Below are positions 11,257-21,816 of a stretch of 64,000 bases of DNA, in pieces. The notes beneath the pieces are model-generated. The model saw nothing but the letters and a program-made list of their open reading frames with translations. It searched no databases and was not told where the DNA came from. The position numbers were made by a program, and so were the translations under genes. Source of the DNA: Candidatus Thioglobus sp. (lineage in GTDB: Bacteria; Pseudomonadota; Gammaproteobacteria; PS1; Pseudothioglobaceae); NCBI GenBank assembly GCA_028352435.1, contig JAOMMB010000001.1, positions 82,570 to 146,569 on the forward strand, given 5' to 3'. Every line of letters starts with the position of its first letter. Position 1 is the first letter of the stretch.

Positions 11257-11484
11257 ATGGGCTCGGATCAAGAAAACAATATTCATCATCAAGACCCACT
11301 CCACGGTCTTACACTTAAAACGATCGTCACTGACTTAGTACAGCATTTTGGATGGGAAGAGTTGGCCAAGCGTATTGACATAAACTGCTTTAAGAGTAAT
11401 CCTAGTATTAATTCTAGCTTAAAGTTTCTACGAAAAACCCCCTGGGCAAGACAAAAAGTTGAGCAACTGTATTTAAAGCAGTAG
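11257..11484 (+). CDS. VF530-family (DUF2132) small DNA-binding-like protein
   Basis: A 75-residue protein matching the VF530/DUF2132 family in its central pattern: [11 protein letters not shown], then [19 protein letters not shown], then [21 protein letters not shown]. Members are small helical proteins described as DNA-binding-like from structure; their cell function is not established. It directly follows the RRM gene, separated by 15 bases. The start ATG at 11257 gives a length normal for the family. Confidence 0.8.
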   Translation: MGSDQENNIHHQDPLHGLTLKTIVTDLVQHFGWEELAKRIDINCFKSNPSINSSLKFLRKTPWARQKVEQLYLKQ

Positions 11485-11526
11485 TTTTATTGCTATTTTT
11501 CTTTCTTATATAGCGGCATTTCACTT

Positions 11527-12342
11527 TTAGCTATTTTTTAGTTCAATATCACCAAGATCTGGTATTTTTTGCCCTTTAAAAGAGGTACTAGGTCTAACCC
11601 AAGCATGGCCATAAATCACTTCATAGCTAGCGGGGAGCTTGCCATCTTGTCGGTAAGATTCGTATATCTGGATCATTAGCTGAAACTTATCCTTGCCCAT
11701 GAGTGATTTTGAGCGCGAGTTAACACTTTGTGCGCCGATGGCTTTTAAGTCTCTTAGAAGATCAATAACGCTTTGATAGGTGAGTGTTAGATGCTCCATT
11801 TCCATCACTGGAGATTGAAAGCCATTTTGTAAGAGTTGATCGCCAATATCGTGCATGTCAGTGAAGGTATTGACATGGGTTTCGTTGTCCACCACTGACC
11901 AGCTCTTTTTTAGCTCTTTAAGGGTATCTGGGCCAAAGGTAGAGAATAGGATTAATCCATCATTTTTAAGTACTCTATGGATCTCTGAGAATAACTGATT
12001 CAGATCAGGACACCACTGCATCATTAAACTGGATACAACGATATCAACACTATTATCTGCCAAAGGAAGATGACTAGCATTAGCACAAATTTTGTGGCTT
12101 GCTGGGTTATGCTTAAGAGAGTTTTGGGCAAAATCTAGGCAGATAATTTGCGAGTTCACAAAACGCTTTTCAAGCTGCTGAGACAGTAGCCCTGTACCAG
12201 AACCTAAATCAAGAATTACATCAGACTTGGTGGTAATAACATCAAGTTTTTTACTGAGTCGAGTGGCGATTTCTTTTTGCAAGAATGCATGCTCTTCATA
12301 ATCACTTGAGGCTTTATTAAAAGCTGCTCTTACTTGAGACAC
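11527..12342 (-). CDS. bioC: Malonyl-ACP O-methyltransferase
   Basis: A class I SAM-dependent methyltransferase that, in the BioC family, methylates malonyl-ACP to disguise it as a fatty-acid primer and start pimelate synthesis for biotin. The 271 residues begin with the BioC-like VRAAFNKASSDYEEHAFLQ segment, followed by motif I DLGSGTGLLSQQL. MQWCPDLNQLFSEIHRVLK further on is also typical of BioC. Other bio genes are not in this window. It overlaps the upstream znuA-like gene by 13 bases on the same strand, so the two are probably co-transcribed despite unrelated roles. Confidence 0.85.
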   Translation of the reverse strand: MSQVRAAFNKASSDYEEHAFLQKEIATRLSKKLDVITTKSDVILDLGSGTGLLSQQLEKRFVNSQIICLDFAQNSLKHNPASHKICANASHLPLADNSVDIVVSSLMMQWCPDLNQLFSEIHRVLKNDGLILFSTFGPDTLKELKKSWSVVDNETHVNTFTDMHDIGDQLLQNGFQSPVMEMEHLTLTYQSVIDLLRDLKAIGAQSVNSRSKSLMGKDKFQLMIQIYESYRQDGKLPASYEVIYGHAWVRPSTSFKGQKIPDLGDIELKNS

Positions 12343-13193
12343 TGAACAGCCTTATGAGTGATATCTTGTATGAGTTTAAAATAATGATCAGCACCCGGTT
12401 TAATATCAAAGCCGATAATATCAATATCTGCTGTTTTAATTTTCAAACCTTCGGTTAAGGTGTTAATACGCTTATGCTGGGTTTCAGTAGTGAAGAGCAA
12501 GCAAGTAACTTTCTCATCTTTGATGATTTGTTTGGCTTTTAGGATTTTAAAAATACTCAGGTTTTCACCATGTTGACTACTTACACTGCCAACACTCTTA
12601 AGCTCATAATTTTCAATAAAATGCTCAAAAGCATTATTATAAGTCATTAGTGGCTGGTTGGTATAGTTTGATAATTGTTGTTGAGTAATATCTTGAAGTT
12701 CATCAAGTTTATGTTTAAGTGTGTCCAAATTACTAAGATAAATAGCTTTGTTTTTTACATCAATTTTTATAAGCCTTTGGCTTAGTGCTTGAGTAAAGCT
12801 GTGCATATCTTCTATATTTAACCAACTATGATGATTAACTGAGCCGGCATGTTCGTGCTCATGCTCATGCTCGTGACCTTGCTCGTCTTCACTTTGATCA
12901 ACCGTTAGTACTTTATCTGCTTGAATATTACGAATAGATTTGGCTAAACCTTCTTCAAAATCAGGATGAACAATCACTACTAAATCAGCTTGTTCAAGTA
13001 AAGATATTTGTGACGGCCTTAGATGCGCATGGTGTGCTGATTGATTGCCACTCAGTAGTAATGTTGGTGTGCTAACGCCCTGAGTAAGAGCACTTACAAT
13101 TGAATGAATGGGTTTAATGCTCACCACAATGTTTGGGCTTGCAAGGGTATTGGTTGCAAATAGCAGTGTGATAAAAGGTAGGTGAAATTTCAT
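12330..13193 (-). CDS. znuA: Zinc ABC transporter periplasmic binding protein
   Basis: A 287-residue substrate-binding protein of the metal (cluster A-I) family. It has an N-terminal signal peptide (hydrophobic stretch ending near TLASPN) and ordered histidines likely to bind metal: one in the SIKPIHSIVSAL segment, one in SAHHAHLRPSQ, and one in NAFEHFIENY. Between the first two lobes is a His/Glu-rich loop (HEHEHEHEHAG) typical of zinc-specific ZnuA. No permease or ATPase (znuB, znuC) is adjacent, so its partners must be elsewhere. It overlaps bioC and lies 13 bases after cmoB. Confidence 0.88.
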   Translation of the reverse strand: MKFHLPFITLLFATNTLASPNIVVSIKPIHSIVSALTQGVSTPTLLLSGNQSAHHAHLRPSQISLLEQADLVVIVHPDFEEGLAKSIRNIQADKVLTVDQSEDEQGHEHEHEHEHAGSVNHHSWLNIEDMHSFTQALSQRLIKIDVKNKAIYLSNLDTLKHKLDELQDITQQQLSNYTNQPLMTYNNAFEHFIENYELKSVGSVSSQHGENLSIFKILKAKQIIKDEKVTCLLFTTETQHKRINTLTEGLKIKTADIDIIGFDIKPGADHYFKLIQDITHKAVQCLK

Positions 13194-13206
13194 GTTGGTG
13201 ATTATA

Positions 13207-14160
13207 CTATTTTTGGCAAATGAAGACAGCCCGCTTAGGTGCAGGCAATCCTTCGATGGTTAAATTGTCATCATTTGGATCTAGAAAATCTTTGATAGAT
13301 TGTGTGTTGTCACCAATCCAGTGTGTGGCTCGCTGCTCTTCTGGCGTGGTTTTGGTGACATCAACAAGTTTTATATTTTTAAAACCCGCTGTTTGTAGCC
13401 AAGTATGTAGCGTGTCAGTGGATGGTAAACACCAAACATTTCGCATGCGAGCATAACGATCTTGTGGAATAATTTGATCACCATACTGCTGGTCGATAAT
13501 TAAAGTTTCTAAAATAAGTTCAGCATTATCTGTCATGACGTTCATGAGTTGTTTAAGATGCAGCATGTGATCTTTTTGGTGGTACAAAACACCCATAGAA
13601 AAAACACTGTCGAATAAAGATCCTTCAGGCATTTGCTCTAGTTTTAAAGGCAAAACATAAGCTTGTAGTGGCTGACTTATCAATGTACGAATAGCTTGGA
13701 ATTGATAATTAAAGAGCAAAAATGGCTCGATACCAACAGCAATTTTAGCACCTTGCATGGCCATTAAATAGGTGAAATAGCCATTGCCAGAGCCAACATC
13801 CAAAACAGACTTACCAGCGAGTGGTTTTATATGATCCTTGATTCGGTCCCATTTCATATCGCCACGCCATTCACTCTCAAGTGCTAAATTGCCAATTTGA
13901 TAAGGGCCTTTTCGCCAAGGCATAAGCTGTTTTAAAGACTGGGTTAGATTTTCAATATCCACTTGAGTGTCAATACAAACATAAGGATGCTTAAACGTAG
14001 CTTTACCAGGCTGTATTTGTTGAATATCGGCAATTGCCCGCTCCCATTTGGGAATATTGCCATTATTTACTGAGAATGCTTGGTTTGATAATTCAACTAA
14101 TTGATCACAAATAGGTGATAGGATTGTCATATTACAATATTTTTCAAAATCGTTAATCAT
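13207..14160 (-). CDS. cmoB: tRNA U34 carboxymethyltransferase
   Basis: CmoB uses carboxy-SAM to convert 5-hydroxyuridine to 5-carboxymethoxyuridine at tRNA wobble position 34. The 317-residue protein shows the family's KGPYQIGNLALESEWRGDMKWDR segment and the SAM motif SVLDVGSGNGYFTYLMA. It also has GVLYHQKDHMLHLKQL and the C-terminal WCLPSTDTLHTWLQTAGF. cmoA, the carboxy-SAM synthase often beside it, is not in the window. It is the first gene of a minus-strand group with znuA and bioC. Confidence 0.93.
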   Translation of the reverse strand: MINDFEKYCNMTILSPICDQLVELSNQAFSVNNGNIPKWERAIADIQQIQPGKATFKHPYVCIDTQVDIENLTQSLKQLMPWRKGPYQIGNLALESEWRGDMKWDRIKDHIKPLAGKSVLDVGSGNGYFTYLMAMQGAKIAVGIEPFLLFNYQFQAIRTLISQPLQAYVLPLKLEQMPEGSLFDSVFSMGVLYHQKDHMLHLKQLMNVMTDNAELILETLIIDQQYGDQIIPQDRYARMRNVWCLPSTDTLHTWLQTAGFKNIKLVDVTKTTPEEQRATHWIGDNTQSIKDFLDPNDDNLTIEGLPAPKRAVFICQK

Positions 14161-14226
14161 AAAAAACCAAGGTGATATAAAATGAAATGGTAAAGATGAA
14201 TTTTAAATTATTTGGAGATTGAAGAT

Positions 14227-14634
14227 ATGACGATTAAAACATTAACTTTTGTAGCAGCAATAACATTAGCGACTAGTATTATTGCCGGTGGCGATGACCG
14301 TGATATGGGCCCAGTAGAGTCTTTTGACTCAATGCAGCCTGTGACTGGTAAAACTGTTATTACTGAGCAAGCGCCAGATACAATGACATTAAGTAAAGTG
14401 ATTGGTAAAACGCCATCAGGTGTTGCGGTAACACAAAGAGCACACCAAGCTTGTCAAGATAAATTAGGTTTATCAGATTCTAACATTGCTATATTTAAAG
14501 CTGCACTAGCTGTTGGTTCTGAATATAACACTGGCCCTATTGATGCAATGGGTACGTTGTTCTCTCCTGAGCGTTGGGAAGATTACTATAACTGTATTGG
14601 ACGTTTTAGCTTTAATGCTGAATCATTTAAATAG
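14227..14634 (+). CDS. Small exported protein of unknown function
   Basis: I do not recognise this 135-residue protein. It starts with a clear signal peptide (hydrophobic segment LTFVAAITLATSIIA followed by small residues) and has a mature domain of about 115 residues. That domain contains two cysteines (in the HQACQDK and YYNCIGRF segments) that could form a disulfide in the periplasm. An open frame extends 15 bases upstream to a TTG, but the GGAG at 14214-14217 sits nine bases before the ATG at 14227, which I take as the start. It is a single-gene unit ending in a strong terminator. Confidence 0.75.
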   Translation: MTIKTLTFVAAITLATSIIAGGDDRDMGPVESFDSMQPVTGKTVITEQAPDTMTLSKVIGKTPSGVAVTQRAHQACQDKLGLSDSNIAIFKAALAVGSEYNTGPIDAMGTLFSPERWEDYYNCIGRFSFNAESFK

Positions 14635-14650
14635 ACTATAGCAAGAACAA

Positions 14651-14679
14651 AAAAAAGCCTGCAATTGCAGGCTTTTTTT
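14651..14679. terminator. Bidirectional intrinsic terminator
   Basis: A perfect dyad GCCTGCAATTGCAGGC (14657-14672) is flanked by A6 on the left and T7 on the right, so it can end transcription from both sides: the exported-protein gene on the + strand and frr on the - strand. Confidence 0.9.
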
Positions 14680-14695
14680 ACGTCTAGAGAAAAGT

Positions 14696-15253
14696 TTAAA
14701 TCTCTAGTAGTGAGTTTTCTTTATCAGCTAATTTTGACTCTACCTCTTTCACGCTGATATCTGTTATTTTTTGAACATTGTCTTCTGCTTTTCTAGCCTC
14801 ATCCTCTGAAACTTCCTTGTCTTTTAAAAGATCTTTAAAATCAGAGTTAGCATCTCGACGAATATTGCGAATGGCAATTTTGGCATTTTCAGCTTCATCT
14901 CGCACAACTTTAACTAAATCACGTCTGCGCTCTTCAGTTAGGGGAGGAAGAGGGATGCGAATTACTTGGCCCATGGTTTGAGGATTAAGTCCTAAGTCTG
15001 AAGTCATGATGGCTTTTTCTACTGCCGCTGACATATCTTTTTCCCAAACAGAAACCTTAAGTGTGCGTGAATCTTCAGCAACAATGTTACCCACTTGAGA
15101 TAAAGGCACCATTGATCCGTAATACTCTACTTGAACCTGCTCAAGCAGTGAAGGGTGTGCACGACCTGCTCTAATTTTTCCAAAGTTAGTTTCAAGTGAA
15201 GCGATGCTTTTAGTCATACGATCTTGAGCATCTTGTTGAATTTCATTTAACAT
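14696..15253 (-). CDS. frr: Ribosome recycling factor
   Basis: With EF-G, this 185-residue protein splits the post-termination ribosome. Family segments are plain: [58 protein letters not shown] and the C-terminal [22 protein letters not shown]. Length is exactly normal. It lies two bases after pyrH and is the last gene before a strong terminator. Confidence 0.98.
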   Translation of the reverse strand: MLNEIQQDAQDRMTKSIASLETNFGKIRAGRAHPSLLEQVQVEYYGSMVPLSQVGNIVAEDSRTLKVSVWEKDMSAAVEKAIMTSDLGLNPQTMGQVIRIPLPPLTEERRRDLVKVVRDEAENAKIAIRNIRRDANSDFKDLLKDKEVSEDEARKAEDNVQKITDISVKEVESKLADKENSLLEI

Positions 15254-15255
15254 AA

Positions 15256-15969
15256 TTAGTTCCTTACAATGGTTCCTAAGGATTCACCCTTAAGAATATT
15301 AGACAATGTGTTTGCATCTTCAAGCATGCTAAAGACACAAATTTCAATATGATGTTCACGACACATGGCAAAGGCTGAGGTATCCATAATCTGTAGATTT
15401 TTTGAAATAGCTTCATCAAAACTTAGTGTGTCGTAGCGAGTTGCACTAGCGTCTTTCATTGGATCAGCTGTATAAACACCATCTACTTTAGTGGCTTTAA
15501 ATACTGCATCTGCACCAATTTCAATAGCTCTAAGTGTAGCGCCAGTATCCGTAGTAAAACAAGGTGCGCCTGTACCTGCTGAAAAAATAACCACTTTGCC
15601 TTCGCTCAGTGCTTGCTTAGCTTTGTTATGATCCATTGGCTCACAAACACCACCACCAATTGGAAAGCCAGACATAACTAAGACATCAACATCATTTTTA
15701 CGGCAAGAATCTGAAATAGCTAATGCATTTATGACAGTGGCCAACATGCCCATATGATCACCAGTGACACGGTTCATGCCAGCTTGGGCTAGTGCTGCAC
15801 CGCGAAAAATATTACCACCACCAACAACAATACCAATTTCCACACCTTGTTTCTGCACAGATTTAATAATGCCAACAACTTTATCCAAAGTGTCTGGATC
15901 AACAGTATTTTCAGGGCTGGCAAGTGCTTCACCGCTAAGTTTTAATAAGATGCGTTTGTATTTGTTCAT
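15256..15969 (-). CDS. pyrH: UMP kinase
   Basis: Amino-acid-kinase-fold enzyme phosphorylating UMP to UDP. The 237 residues show [12 protein letters not shown] at the N-terminus, the glycine-rich [11 protein letters not shown], the [14 protein letters not shown] nucleotide site and [18 protein letters not shown]. Paired with frr as in most bacteria, but rpsB and tsf, which often precede it, are not here: the upstream neighbour is divergent uvrA. Confidence 0.98.
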   Translation of the reverse strand: MNKYKRILLKLSGEALASPENTVDPDTLDKVVGIIKSVQKQGVEIGIVVGGGNIFRGAALAQAGMNRVTGDHMGMLATVINALAISDSCRKNDVDVLVMSGFPIGGGVCEPMDHNKAKQALSEGKVVIFSAGTGAPCFTTDTGATLRAIEIGADAVFKATKVDGVYTADPMKDASATRYDTLSFDEAISKNLQIMDTSAFAMCREHHIEICVFSMLEDANTLSNILKGESLGTIVRN

Positions 15970-16032
15970 GCTTAGTTTAGGTATTAGTAATAGTCATATA
16001 AAGAATAGAGTGATTTTACCTAGCTTGCTCGT

Positions 16033-16038
16033 TATAAT
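16033..16038 (+). promoter_or_regulatory. Candidate -10 element for uvrA
   Basis: TATAAT 34 bases ahead of the uvrA start. No convincing -35 hexamer and no LexA-type CTG-N10-CAG operator is visible in the 96-base gap between pyrH and uvrA, so SOS control is not supported by the sequence. Confidence 0.4.
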
Positions 16039-16071
16039 GAACCCTTTGTCCGACATAATTTAACCTTGCAT

Positions 16072-18897
16072 ATGGATCAGATTAGCATACGTGGCGCTCG
16101 CGTTCACAATTTAAAGAATATTGATATCAACATACCGAGAAATAAGCTTGTGGTAATCACAGGTTTGTCTGGTTCGGGTAAGTCATCTTTGGCTTTTGAT
16201 ACTATTTATGCAGAAGGGCAAAGGCGCTATGTTGAGTCTTTATCAGCTTATGCAAGACAGTTTTTATCTCTGATGGAAAAGCCAGATGTTGACCATATTG
16301 AGGGACTATCTCCAGCAATTTCTATTGAGCAAAAAGCCACATCGCACAACCCGCGCTCAACTGTTGGTACGATCACTGAAATTTATGATTATTTAAGATT
16401 ATTATTTGCTCGCGCTGGTATTCCAAAGTGTCCAGAGCATGAGATTGATCTTCAATCACAAACTATCTCCCAAATGGTTGATAGTATTATCGCTTTACCT
16501 GAGGGTGAAAAGATTATGCTGTTAGCACCCATCGTACAAAATCGTAAGGGTAGTCATAAAAAATTACTAGAAGAATTATCACATCAAGGATTCTTACGCG
16601 CCAGAGTTGATGGTGAAGTGATGTATATGGATGAAATGGAAGAGCTGAACGGCAAAACCAACCATACAATTGAAATTGTTATTGATCGCCTTAAAGTTCG
16701 TGAAGACATTGCTTCACGCCTATCTGAATCATTAGAAACAGCACTTAATTTAAGCAGTGGTTTGGTTAAAGTATTACCAATGGATGATGAGCCAACTTGG
16801 GATGAGATGGTATTTTCTGCCAAATTTTCTTGTATTGAATGTGGCTACTCACTTACTGAATTAGAACCAAGGCTTTTTTCTTTTAACAATCCAGTAGGCG
16901 CTTGCCCAACTTGTGATGGTTTGGGTGTTAAAGATAAGTTTGATGCACACAAAGTGGTTGCAAATCCAGGGCTTAGTTTGGCCGATGGTGCAATTTATGG
17001 TTGGGGTCGCTCAAATGCTTATTTTTATCAAATCTTAATGTTGGTGGGCCAGTTTTACGGATTTGACATTGAAACTACTTATGAAGACTTAAGCGATGAG
17101 CATAAAAAAATTGTGCTTTACGGTAGTGGTGAAGATGAGATTGATTTTTCTAAAATAAAAGGGCGTAAAGGCTGGTCGAATAAAGCCAAACCTTTTGAAG
17201 GCGTTATTCCGCGCATGATGCGTCGTTATGAAGAGAGTGAAATTCGCTCAGTTCGTGAAGAGTTGTCTCGCTATGTGATCAGCCAAGATTGCATGGAATG
17301 TAATGGCGACCGACTGAACGAAGCAGCTAGAAATGTCTTTATTGGCGGAAAAAATTTGTCTTATATCACCAAGCTTTCCATTGCTAATATCTATGAATTT
17401 TTAAATTCACTTGAGCTAGAAGGTTCTAGGGCTAAAATTGCTGACACGGTTTTAAAAGAAATCATCCAGCGATTGGAGTTTTTGATAAATGTTGGACTTG
17501 ATTATCTAAGCCTTGATCGCAGAGCAAACTCTTTATCGGGTGGTGAGGCTCAACGAATTCGTCTGGCTAGCCAAATTGGTGCAGGACTTATGGGTGTTTT
17601 GTATGTTTTAGACGAGCCTTCGATTGGTCTTCATCAGCGAGACAACCAAAAACTTTTAAATACATTGACGTATCTTCGAGATATTGGTAATACAGTGATT
17701 GTGGTTGAGCACGATGAAGATGCAATTATGCAAGCAGATTACGTGATTGATATTGGCCCTGGGGCTGGTATGCATGGCGGTGAAATTATTGCAGCTGGCA
17801 CACCTCAAGAAGTGGCAGATAATCCAAAATCTTTAACGGGTGATTATCTTAGTGGCAGACAAAGTATTGAAGTGCCAAATGTGCGAAAAACCTCAGATCG
17901 TTGGCTTGAAATTAAAGGCGCCAATGGTAACAACTTAAATCGGGTTGATTTGGCTATTCCTGTTGGTGTTTTGACTTGTGTCACCGGTGTATCTGGATCG
18001 GGTAAATCAACACTGATAAATGATACTTTATACGCTTTAGCAGCGCGTGATTTAAACCGCGCACAAACAACACCTGCAGAGTTTGATAGCATTTCAGGAC
18101 TAGAGCATTTTGATAAAATCGTCAACATTGATCAAAGCCCAATTGGAAGAACACCGCGCTCTAATCCAGCGACTTATACAGGTATATTTTCTTTAGTTCG
18201 TGATCTTTTCTCTCAAACGCTAGAAGCTAGAAGTCGTGGCTATAAGGCAGGACGCTTTAGTTTTAATGTCAAAGGCGGGCGTTGTGAAGCTTGTAAGGGA
18301 GATGGACTGATTAAAGTGGAAATGCACTTTTTGCCTGATATTTATGTGCCTTGTGACGTTTGTCATGGCGATAGATACAACCGTGAAACTTTAGAGATTA
18401 TGTACAAGGGTAAAACCATTTCACAGGTGCTAGACATGACGGTTGAAACGGCTGTAGAGTTTTTTGAACCGATGCCAAAAATTAAACAAAAATTACAAAC
18501 CTTGATGGATGTTGGCTTGTCATATATTACCTTGGGTCAAAATGCAACCACCTTATCAGGTGGAGAGGCTCAACGTATTAAGCTAGCAAAAGAGTTATCA
18601 AAACTTGATACGGGTCAGACACTTTATATTTTGGACGAACCTACAACTGGCTTACATTTTCATGATATTAAACAATTATTATCAGTGATTAATCGACTGC
18701 GTGAAAGAGAAAATACCATTGTCATTATCGAGCACAATTTAGATGTTATCAAAACAGCTGATTGGATTGTAGATTTAGGCCCTGAGGGGGGAGACAAAGG
18801 TGGGTGTATTGTGGCAACAGGTACTCCAGAAACTGTGAGCAAAGTTAAAGGATCATATACAGGCCAGTACTTACAAAGTTATTTACAAAGCACCTAG
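16072..18897 (+). CDS. uvrA: Excinuclease ABC subunit A
   Basis: Damage-recognition ATPase of nucleotide excision repair. The 941-residue protein has two ABC ATPase modules, with Walker A motifs GLSGSGKSS near residue 32 and GVSGSGKST near residue 640, and signatures [13 protein letters not shown] and [13 protein letters not shown]. It also has zinc-binding Cys pairs (CIECGYSL...CPTCDG and CEACKGDG...CDVCHGD). The frame opens at a TTG (16066), but the ATG at 16072 yields [17 protein letters not shown], which matches the usual UvrA N-terminus. Its last 15 bases overlap the end of the convergent DUF3108 gene. Confidence 0.98.
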   Translation: MDQISIRGARVHNLKNIDINIPRNKLVVITGLSGSGKSSLAFDTIYAEGQRRYVESLSAYARQFLSLMEKPDVDHIEGLSPAISIEQKATSHNPRSTVGTITEIYDYLRLLFARAGIPKCPEHEIDLQSQTISQMVDSIIALPEGEKIMLLAPIVQNRKGSHKKLLEELSHQGFLRARVDGEVMYMDEMEELNGKTNHTIEIVIDRLKVREDIASRLSESLETALNLSSGLVKVLPMDDEPTWDEMVFSAKFSCIECGYSLTELEPRLFSFNNPVGACPTCDGLGVKDKFDAHKVVANPGLSLADGAIYGWGRSNAYFYQILMLVGQFYGFDIETTYEDLSDEHKKIVLYGSGEDEIDFSKIKGRKGWSNKAKPFEGVIPRMMRRYEESEIRSVREELSRYVISQDCMECNGDRLNEAARNVFIGGKNLSYITKLSIANIYEFLNSLELEGSRAKIADTVLKEIIQRLEFLINVGLDYLSLDRRANSLSGGEAQRIRLASQIGAGLMGVLYVLDEPSIGLHQRDNQKLLNTLTYLRDIGNTVIVVEHDEDAIMQADYVIDIGPGAGMHGGEIIAAGTPQEVADNPKSLTGDYLSGRQSIEVPNVRKTSDRWLEIKGANGNNLNRVDLAIPVGVLTCVTGVSGSGKSTLINDTLYALAARDLNRAQTTPAEFDSISGLEHFDKIVNIDQSPIGRTPRSNPATYTGIFSLVRDLFSQTLEARSRGYKAGRFSFNVKGGRCEACKGDGLIKVEMHFLPDIYVPCDVCHGDRYNRETLEIMYKGKTISQVLDMTVETAVEFFEPMPKIKQKLQTLMDVGLSYITLGQNATTLSGGEAQRIKLAKELSKLDTGQTLYILDEPTTGLHFHDIKQLLSVINRLRERENTIVIIEHNLDVIKTADWIVDLGPEGGDKGGCIVATGTPETVSKVKGSYTGQYLQSYLQST

Positions 18898-19599
18898 TTG
18901 ATAATTAGTAATTTGATAATGGTAATCTCTGCCATTTTTAACTTGTTTAATTGAGATAGGTAAGTACTGATACTCTGGAAAAAAATACGCTTCTAATTTG
19001 TCGCCATCATCAATTTTCTCAATTTTAATAGCTTTAACTGTTTTTTGATTTAAACTAATTGACTGGTTGCCAGTTTTTTTATAATGATGCTGTTTGACAG
19101 ACTGCCCATTAGCTACCTGGTAAAAAAATTCGGTTTTATCTGGGGCTTTCTCTAAGTCATGAGCCAGTGCTAAAAATAAACTGAGTGGATCTACAACGCT
19201 ACCAGGCTTGGTATCCCAAGTTAGGATAGTAGGCTGAGTTTTGGTTAGGTTTGAGATAACCTTAAAATGTTTAGAATTAATATCAATCGAGTAATTTTCT
19301 TTAACTTGCGCATCTTCTAATTCCATAATTTGATAACTAATATCATCAACACCTAGCTCATCGATTGTAAAAGAGGAGCTAGCAGCAGCAGAATATTTTT
19401 TAACAAGTGCGGCAATACCTGTGGTTTTAGCGTTAGCCATGTAGAAAAAATTATCTTCTAATTTATGCAATGTACGAGTCTCTTCTGCAATTTTTAAGCC
19501 ATTAATAGATAACTGATATTTGGCAAAATGAGGTTCAAGCGCCTGAGTGCTCGCGCAAAATAGCCCTGCTATAACGATTATTGAAGTTTTTATAGACAT
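18883..19599 (-). CDS. DUF3108 family exported protein
   Basis: A 238-residue protein with a signal peptide (hydrophobic residues 5-18, cleavage near STQALE) and a DUF3108-like beta-rich body: an early [20 protein letters not shown] and a late [18 protein letters not shown]. Members are periplasmic or envelope proteins of unknown function, commonly found beside purN and purM in gammaproteobacteria. It overlaps purN by 10 bases at its start and uvrA by 15 bases at its end. Confidence 0.75.
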   Translation of the reverse strand: MSIKTSIIVIAGLFCASTQALEPHFAKYQLSINGLKIAEETRTLHKLEDNFFYMANAKTTGIAALVKKYSAAASSSFTIDELGVDDISYQIMELEDAQVKENYSIDINSKHFKVISNLTKTQPTILTWDTKPGSVVDPLSLFLALAHDLEKAPDKTEFFYQVANGQSVKQHHYKKTGNQSISLNQKTVKAIKIEKIDDGDKLEAYFFPEYQYLPISIKQVKNGRDYHYQITNYQLGAL

Positions 19600-20195
19600 T
19601 GACCATCTAGTATAGCACGATTATCTTTAAGTGATAATCGCCCCTGGGTAAAGCAATGTATAACTTTAGGGAAGAGTTTATGCTCCTCTATTAAAACTCG
19701 TTTTGCGAGTGAATCAGCGGTGTCATTTTTAAGCACTTGAACATGAGATTGAGCAATAATAGGCCCACCATCTAGTTCATCAGTAACAAAATGAATGCTG
19801 ACACCATGTTCACTCTCACCAGCATCAAGTGCTCTTTGGTGCGTATTAAGGCCTGTAAATTTAGGCAATAAAGACGGATGGATATTCAGCATTTTTCCTA
19901 AATATTTTTGCGTAAATTCTGCAGTGAGAATACGCATAAAACCTGCCAAAATAATAATACCAGGATTATATTGATCAATAATTTGGCTTAGCTGATGATC
20001 AAATGCTTCTCGAGTGGAGAATTGTGTGTGATTGAGCGTATGGTTGGGGATGTTTGCATCTTGGGCGCGTTTAAGCCCATAAGCTTCTTCTTTGTTGCTA
20101 ATAACTGCTTGAATATCTAGATCAATTTCTTCAGCATTATCAATGATAGACTGTAGGTTTGAGCCGCTTCCAGAAATTAGGATAACACCTTTCAT
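19590..20195 (-). CDS. purN: Phosphoribosylglycinamide formyltransferase (10-formyl-THF dependent)
   Basis: Third step of purine synthesis, formylating GAR. The 201-residue protein has the N-terminal VILISGSGSNLQSIID phosphate loop. The catalytic Asn-His-Asp set is visible: MLNIHPSLLPKF for Asn/His, and VHFVTDELDGGPIIAQ (here read as IHFVTDELDGGPI) for Asp. It starts directly after the purM stop, with no intergenic bases, and overlaps the DUF3108 gene by 10 bases. Confidence 0.97.
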   Translation of the reverse strand: MKGVILISGSGSNLQSIIDNAEEIDLDIQAVISNKEEAYGLKRAQDANIPNHTLNHTQFSTREAFDHQLSQIIDQYNPGIIILAGFMRILTAEFTQKYLGKMLNIHPSLLPKFTGLNTHQRALDAGESEHGVSIHFVTDELDGGPIIAQSHVQVLKNDTADSLAKRVLIEEHKLFPKVIHCFTQGRLSLKDNRAILDGQCL

Positions 20196-21197
20196 TTAGA
20201 TAATAACTTGATTACCTTCATTGGCAACTATTTCACCAATTAGCCAGGCTTTCTCACCTTGCTCATTCATATGCTGAATGACTGCTTCACTTTGATCAGC
20301 AGGCACAACAAGAACCATACCGGCGCCACAATTAAATACGCGATACATTTCCATGATGTCAATATTACCATTGTCTTGTAAAAATTGGAATATTTCAGGC
20401 ATCACCCAAGATTTACTGTCTAGCTTTGCAGCTAAGTGATCCGGCAATACTCTAGGAATGTTTTCTATTAGTCCGCCACCAGTGATGTGTGAGATTGCAT
20501 GGACTGAGTTCTTCTCAATCAGAGATAAAACTGATTTAACATAAATTTTAGTAGGCTCGATAAGGGCCTGTAATTGGGCATCTGTGGGTTTGGACTGTTC
20601 TAAGACTTTACGAATAAGAGAGTAACCATTGGAATGAGGGCCTGATGAGGCTAAGGCAACAATGTGATCACCATTAGATACTTTTGAGCCATCGATAACT
20701 TTGTCTTTCTCTGCAATACCAACACAAAAGCCAGCTAGGTCATACTCTTCACCTTGATACATACCTGGCATTTCAGCAGTTTCACCACCAATTAAAGCGC
20801 AGCCAGAAATTTTACAACCTTCACCAATACCGTGAATAACTGATGTAGTCAATTCAATGTTTAGCTTACCAGTCGCATAATAATCGAGAAAAAATAACGG
20901 CTCAGCGCCTTGCACAATTAAGTCATTAACACACATGGCTACCAAATCAATACCAATGGTGTCATGCTTATTAAGCATTTCGGCTACCTTAAGTTTTGTA
21001 CCAACACCATCTGTTCCAGAAATTAAGACTGGATTTTTGTATTTATGCATTGGCAACTCAAACATAGCGCCAAAGCCACCAAGACCCGCTAATACACCTT
21101 CACGCATGGTGGATTTTGCAATTGGTTTAATTTTTTCGATTAAGTCATTACCTTTGGTAATATCGACACCCGAGTCTTGGTAAGTTAATGATGACAT
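20196..21197 (-). CDS. purM: Phosphoribosylformylglycinamidine cyclo-ligase
   Basis: AIR synthetase, step five of purine synthesis. The 333-residue protein carries family motifs: [15 protein letters not shown] at the N-terminus, [55 protein letters not shown] and [20 protein letters not shown]. It heads a purM-purN-DUF3108 unit and is divergent from pgsA. Confidence 0.98.
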   Translation of the reverse strand: MSSLTYQDSGVDITKGNDLIEKIKPIAKSTMREGVLAGLGGFGAMFELPMHKYKNPVLISGTDGVGTKLKVAEMLNKHDTIGIDLVAMCVNDLIVQGAEPLFFLDYYATGKLNIELTTSVIHGIGEGCKISGCALIGGETAEMPGMYQGEEYDLAGFCVGIAEKDKVIDGSKVSNGDHIVALASSGPHSNGYSLIRKVLEQSKPTDAQLQALIEPTKIYVKSVLSLIEKNSVHAISHITGGGLIENIPRVLPDHLAAKLDSKSWVMPEIFQFLQDNGNIDIMEMYRVFNCGAGMVLVVPADQSEAVIQHMNEQGEKAWLIGEIVANEGNQVII

Positions 21198-21251
21198 ATG
21201 GTTTTTTCCGTATAATTAATTTTTTTAGATCTCAATTGAACTCGTCGAAAA

Positions 21252-21809
21252 ATGAATTTTTCTAGTGTGCCAAATGCACTTTCAATTTTACGCATTATTT
21301 TAACAGTACCTGTTGTAATGACTTTGTTAAATGATCAATATTTTTTAGCAATGGTGTTGTTTTTTATTGCTGGTATTACAGATGGACTAGATGGCTGGAT
21401 TGCTAAACGCTACTCATTTGAATCTCGCTTAGGCTCTATTCTTGACCCAGTTGCAGATAAACTACTATTAGTGAGTAGCTTTATCACGCTATATATTATT
21501 GGCTTGCTACCGATGTGGCTATTGGTGTTAGTATTTTTGCGTGATGTCATGATTGTATCTGGCACGGTAGGATGTTTTATTGGTTCTGGCAACGCTAAGG
21601 ACGAGCTACTTACTCCTTCAAAGTTATCTAAAATTAATACCGCATTGCAAATTGCTTTAGTCTTGTTTTTGGTTGTTATGCAGCTATATCCATTGCTGGT
21701 AGAATGGAGTATGATATTTTTTATCATTGTTGCCACTTCTACAGTCTTAAGTGGTGCGGATTATATTTGGATTTGGATTGAAAAAGTTATCTCCCAAGAA
21801 AAAAAATAA
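21252..21809 (+). CDS. pgsA: CDP-diacylglycerol-glycerol-3-phosphate 3-phosphatidyltransferase
   Basis: Membrane enzyme making phosphatidylglycerophosphate for anionic phospholipids. The CDP-alcohol phosphotransferase signature D-G-x2-A-R-x8-G-x3-D-x3-D is present in slightly varied form: ITDGLDGWIAKRYSFESRLGSILDPVADK (split across residues 38-66, with Lys replacing Arg after Ala). Several hydrophobic helices follow, as expected for the 185-residue family. It is divergent from purM with a 54-base gap and lies eight bases ahead of hda. Confidence 0.94.
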   Translation: MNFSSVPNALSILRIILTVPVVMTLLNDQYFLAMVLFFIAGITDGLDGWIAKRYSFESRLGSILDPVADKLLLVSSFITLYIIGLLPMWLLVLVFLRDVMIVSGTVGCFIGSGNAKDELLTPSKLSKINTALQIALVLFLVVMQLYPLLVEWSMIFFIIVATSTVLSGADYIWIWIEKVISQEKK

Positions 21810-21816
21810 GACGGAT

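Noticed and set aside
12820..12900. Short tandem repeat within znuA
   Set aside because: It is the codon repeat of the His/Glu metal loop, usual for ZnuA, not a separate repeat element.
15970..16071. LexA operator between pyrH and uvrA
   Set aside because: No CTGT-N8-ACAG type sequence found.
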